Shown here one piece after another: positions 4,922-6,430 of a stretch of 6,430 nucleotides of DNA (position 1 is the first letter of the stretch; every line of letters starts with the position of its first letter). Made by a program: the position numbers and the translations under genes. The stretch covers positions 1 to 6,430 of the forward strand of contig JAPLEC010000042.1 of NCBI GenBank assembly GCA_026391515.1, given 5' to 3'. The notes below the pieces were generated by a model. The model made no database searches. It saw only the letters and a program-made list of their open reading frames with translations, and was not told where the DNA came from. The DNA comes from Bacteroidia bacterium (GTDB lineage: Bacteria > Bacteroidota > Bacteroidia > Bacteroidales > VadinHA17).

Positions 4922-6349
4922 GTGAGTACTAATAGAACAATAATTGGTTTAGAATCCAAGATCGTTTGTGCATTGAAGGCAGGCAAAGAAAACCTGAGAA
5001 AACTATCTTTTTTTGCTATAACCGGCCTTCTTTTCTTATTACTGTCAGAGAACTGTTCTGCACAGCTTAACGGTGCAGTAAAAAGAGGCGATTTTAAAGA
5101 GGTGGAAAAACTCATCGCTGCCGGTGCTGATGTGAATAAAACAGTAAACGGGGCAACTCCCTTATACTGGGCAGTGTATAGAAATAATCTTAAAATAGTT
5201 GTCTACCTTCTGGATAATGGTGCTGATATTAATAAAGGTGTGGCATATGCCAATAAACCTTCTGGTTGGAATCCCATACACCTTGCAGTTAATCAAGGAT
5301 ATGCAGAAATGGTAAAACTTTTAATAGAAAGAGGAGCAGATATTAACGTAATTGATATTCAGGGTTATACTCCTTTGGAAATTGCTGAAGCAAAAAATGT
5401 CGTTGATCCGCATAAGAGTACTTCACAACGAGTTATTTATCAACCTATAGTTGATTTGCTTAAAGATGAACTAGAAAAACAGTCTAAAAATCTTGCTGTA
5501 AATGAAGAAAAGACAATCCCTGTAGTTGCTGAAAATAAGATAAAGGCCACTCCATCTGATGTAGATATTGATATCCCTGTGAATGGCTCAATAAAGCCTA
5601 ATGCTTATGCTCTGATTATCGGGAACGAAGATTACAGCTCTTTCCAGACCGGGCTCAGCACTGAGGTGAACGTTGATTATGCCATAAATGATGCCAGGGT
5701 ATTTAAAGATTACTGTGCCAAAACACTGGGCATACCCGAGAAGCAAATAAAGCTTTTAACAAATGCAACTTATGGTCAGATGAGCCAGGGTATTGCATGG
5801 CTAAGCAATCTGGCAAAAATAGACAACGGTAAGGCAGAATTATTTTTTTATTATTCGGGTCATGGATTGCCAGATGAACAAACCAAAGAATCATATTTAA
5901 TGCCTGTTGATATTAGTGGTACCAATATTACACAAGCAATCAAGCTTGCAGATGTTTACAGCAGGCTGAACGAATTTCCATCAAAAAAAGTATCTGTATT
6001 TCTGGATGCATGCTTTAGCGGTGGTGCCAGGAATCAGGGATTAATTTCGATGAGAGGTGTAAGGATTGCACCAAAAGAGAATGATGTAACAGGTAATATA
6101 GTTGTGTTCTCATCAAGTACAGGAGAGGAATCATCAGGAGCTTACAAAGAAAAACAGCATGGCTATATGACATATTTTCTGCTGAAAAAATTACAGGAAT
6201 CAAAAGGGAATGTTTCATACAAGGAGCTTGCAGATTATATATTGGAAAATGTAAAAAAGGAAACTGCATTGGATGGTAAAATCCAGACTCCACAATTAAA
6301 TTATAGTCCTGGTGTCGAAAATGTCTGGGCGGACTGGGAAATAAGATAG
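4922..6349 (+). CDS. Exported ankyrin-repeat protein with C-terminal caspase-like (C14) peptidase domain
   Basis: 475 residues if the GTG at 4922 is used. A signal peptide is clear: basic NLRK (24-27), hydrophobic core to about 41, and a likely cut after CSA (47). The N-region is unusually long, so the TTG at 4973 is an alternative start that would give a normal signal peptide; the GTG has the better A-rich leader. Ankyrin repeats cover about 49-184, with LIAAGADVN, TPLYWAV, LLDNGADIN, NPIHLAV, LLIERGADIN and a degenerate TPLEIAEA repeat. A charged linker (about 185-226) leads to the caspase fold from 227: YALIIGNEDY, YYSGHG with catalytic H314, FLDACFSGG with catalytic C364, then FSSSTGEESSGAY and KQHGYMTYFLL. 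Both dyad residues are present, so it is probably an active cysteine endopeptidase outside the cytoplasm, with ankyrin repeats binding a partner or substrate. Substrate and role are unknown. Bacteroidota caspase homologues favour basic residues in some cases; specificity cannot be read here. The gene appears monocistronic. Confidence 0.9.
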   Translation: MSTNRTIIGLESKIVCALKAGKENLRKLSFFAITGLLFLLLSENCSAQLNGAVKRGDFKEVEKLIAAGADVNKTVNGATPLYWAVYRNNLKIVVYLLDNGADINKGVAYANKPSGWNPIHLAVNQGYAEMVKLLIERGADINVIDIQGYTPLEIAEAKNVVDPHKSTSQRVIYQPIVDLLKDELEKQSKNLAVNEEKTIPVVAENKIKATPSDVDIDIPVNGSIKPNAYALIIGNEDYSSFQTGLSTEVNVDYAINDARVFKDYCAKTLGIPEKQIKLLTNATYGQMSQGIAWLSNLAKIDNGKAELFFYYSGHGLPDEQTKESYLMPVDISGTNITQAIKLADVYSRLNEFPSKKVSVFLDACFSGGARNQGLISMRGVRIAPKENDVTGNIVVFSSSTGEESSGAYKEKQHGYMTYFLLKKLQESKGNVSYKELADYILENVKKETALDGKIQTPQLNYSPGVENVWADWEIR

Positions 6350-6430
6350 CAGTATTAACTGACTGAAAATCATTGAATTAATCCAAATCCAAAAAAGAAG
6401 GATTCCAAGTTTTAAAATCAAACAGCTATG
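6350..6430 (+). other. Trailing intergenic segment ending on a possible start codon
   Basis: No gene is visible after the caspase stop. AATCC and GGATT (within about 6380-6406) can form a weak 5-bp hairpin, which is too poor to call a terminator. The last three bases of the window are ATG, preceded by an A-rich stretch, so a further plus-strand gene may begin there; a single codon cannot show it. Confidence 0.3.

Noticed and set aside
5703..6293. Minus-strand frames of 63 and 92 codons
   Set aside because: Both are antisense to the caspase domain, whose catalytic motifs fix the true coding frame.
1..6430. CRISPR array, retron or toxin-antitoxin module
   Set aside because: No regularly spaced direct repeats, no reverse transcriptase and no recognisable toxin-antitoxin pair were seen. 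The intergenic hairpins are not evenly spaced repeats.

Overview
The window looks like an accessory stretch of a Bacteroidota (Bacteroidetes) chromosome. Four things point there: no gene start has a Shine-Dalgarno sequence (the starts sit behind A/T-rich leaders); some upstream regions carry matches to the Bacteroidota -7 box TAnnTTTG; the lipoprotein signal peptide is of the MKN...LASC type; and there is an exported ankyrin-caspase protein of a kind seen in this phylum. The assignment to phylum is an inference. Species cannot be named.

Layout. (1) Positions 1-1240, minus strand: the N-terminal 413 residues of an HsdM-like N6-adenine DNA methyltransferase, which runs off the left edge. (2) 1241-1949: a gene-free region of about 700 bp. 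Its right half (about 1539-1792) is packed with stem-loops inside a long imperfect inverted repeat whose right end resembles an integron attC site. (3) 1950-3768, plus strand: a leucine-carboxyl-methyltransferase-family SAM methyltransferase followed after 37 bp by a cysteine-synthase-family PLP enzyme with a non-canonical TGGSTG loop. The pair ends in a good intrinsic terminator (3772-3809). (4) 4007-4847: an alpha/beta-hydrolase lipoprotein gene broken by an internal deletion plus frameshift. The catalytic Ser is kept, the segment that should carry the catalytic Asp is missing, and the catalytic-His tail survives out of frame at 4692-4847. (5) 4922-6349: an exported protein with ankyrin repeats and a C-terminal caspase-like (C14) peptidase domain with an intact His/Cys dyad. 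The last 81 bases hold no gene, but the window ends exactly on ATG.

How the genes work together. Only the methyltransferase/PLP pair looks like a functional unit (same strand, short gap, shared terminator). Its product is unknown; a small amino-acid-derived metabolite that is then methylated is a reasonable guess and no more. The methylase belongs to a separate, divergently oriented and visibly more A/T-rich locus, probably a restriction-modification or defence island continuing to the left. The hydrolase remnant and the caspase gene appear to be independent exported-protein genes. I did not find a clear new multi-gene system. The best candidates for something undescribed are the structured intergenic element and the methyltransferase/PLP pair.
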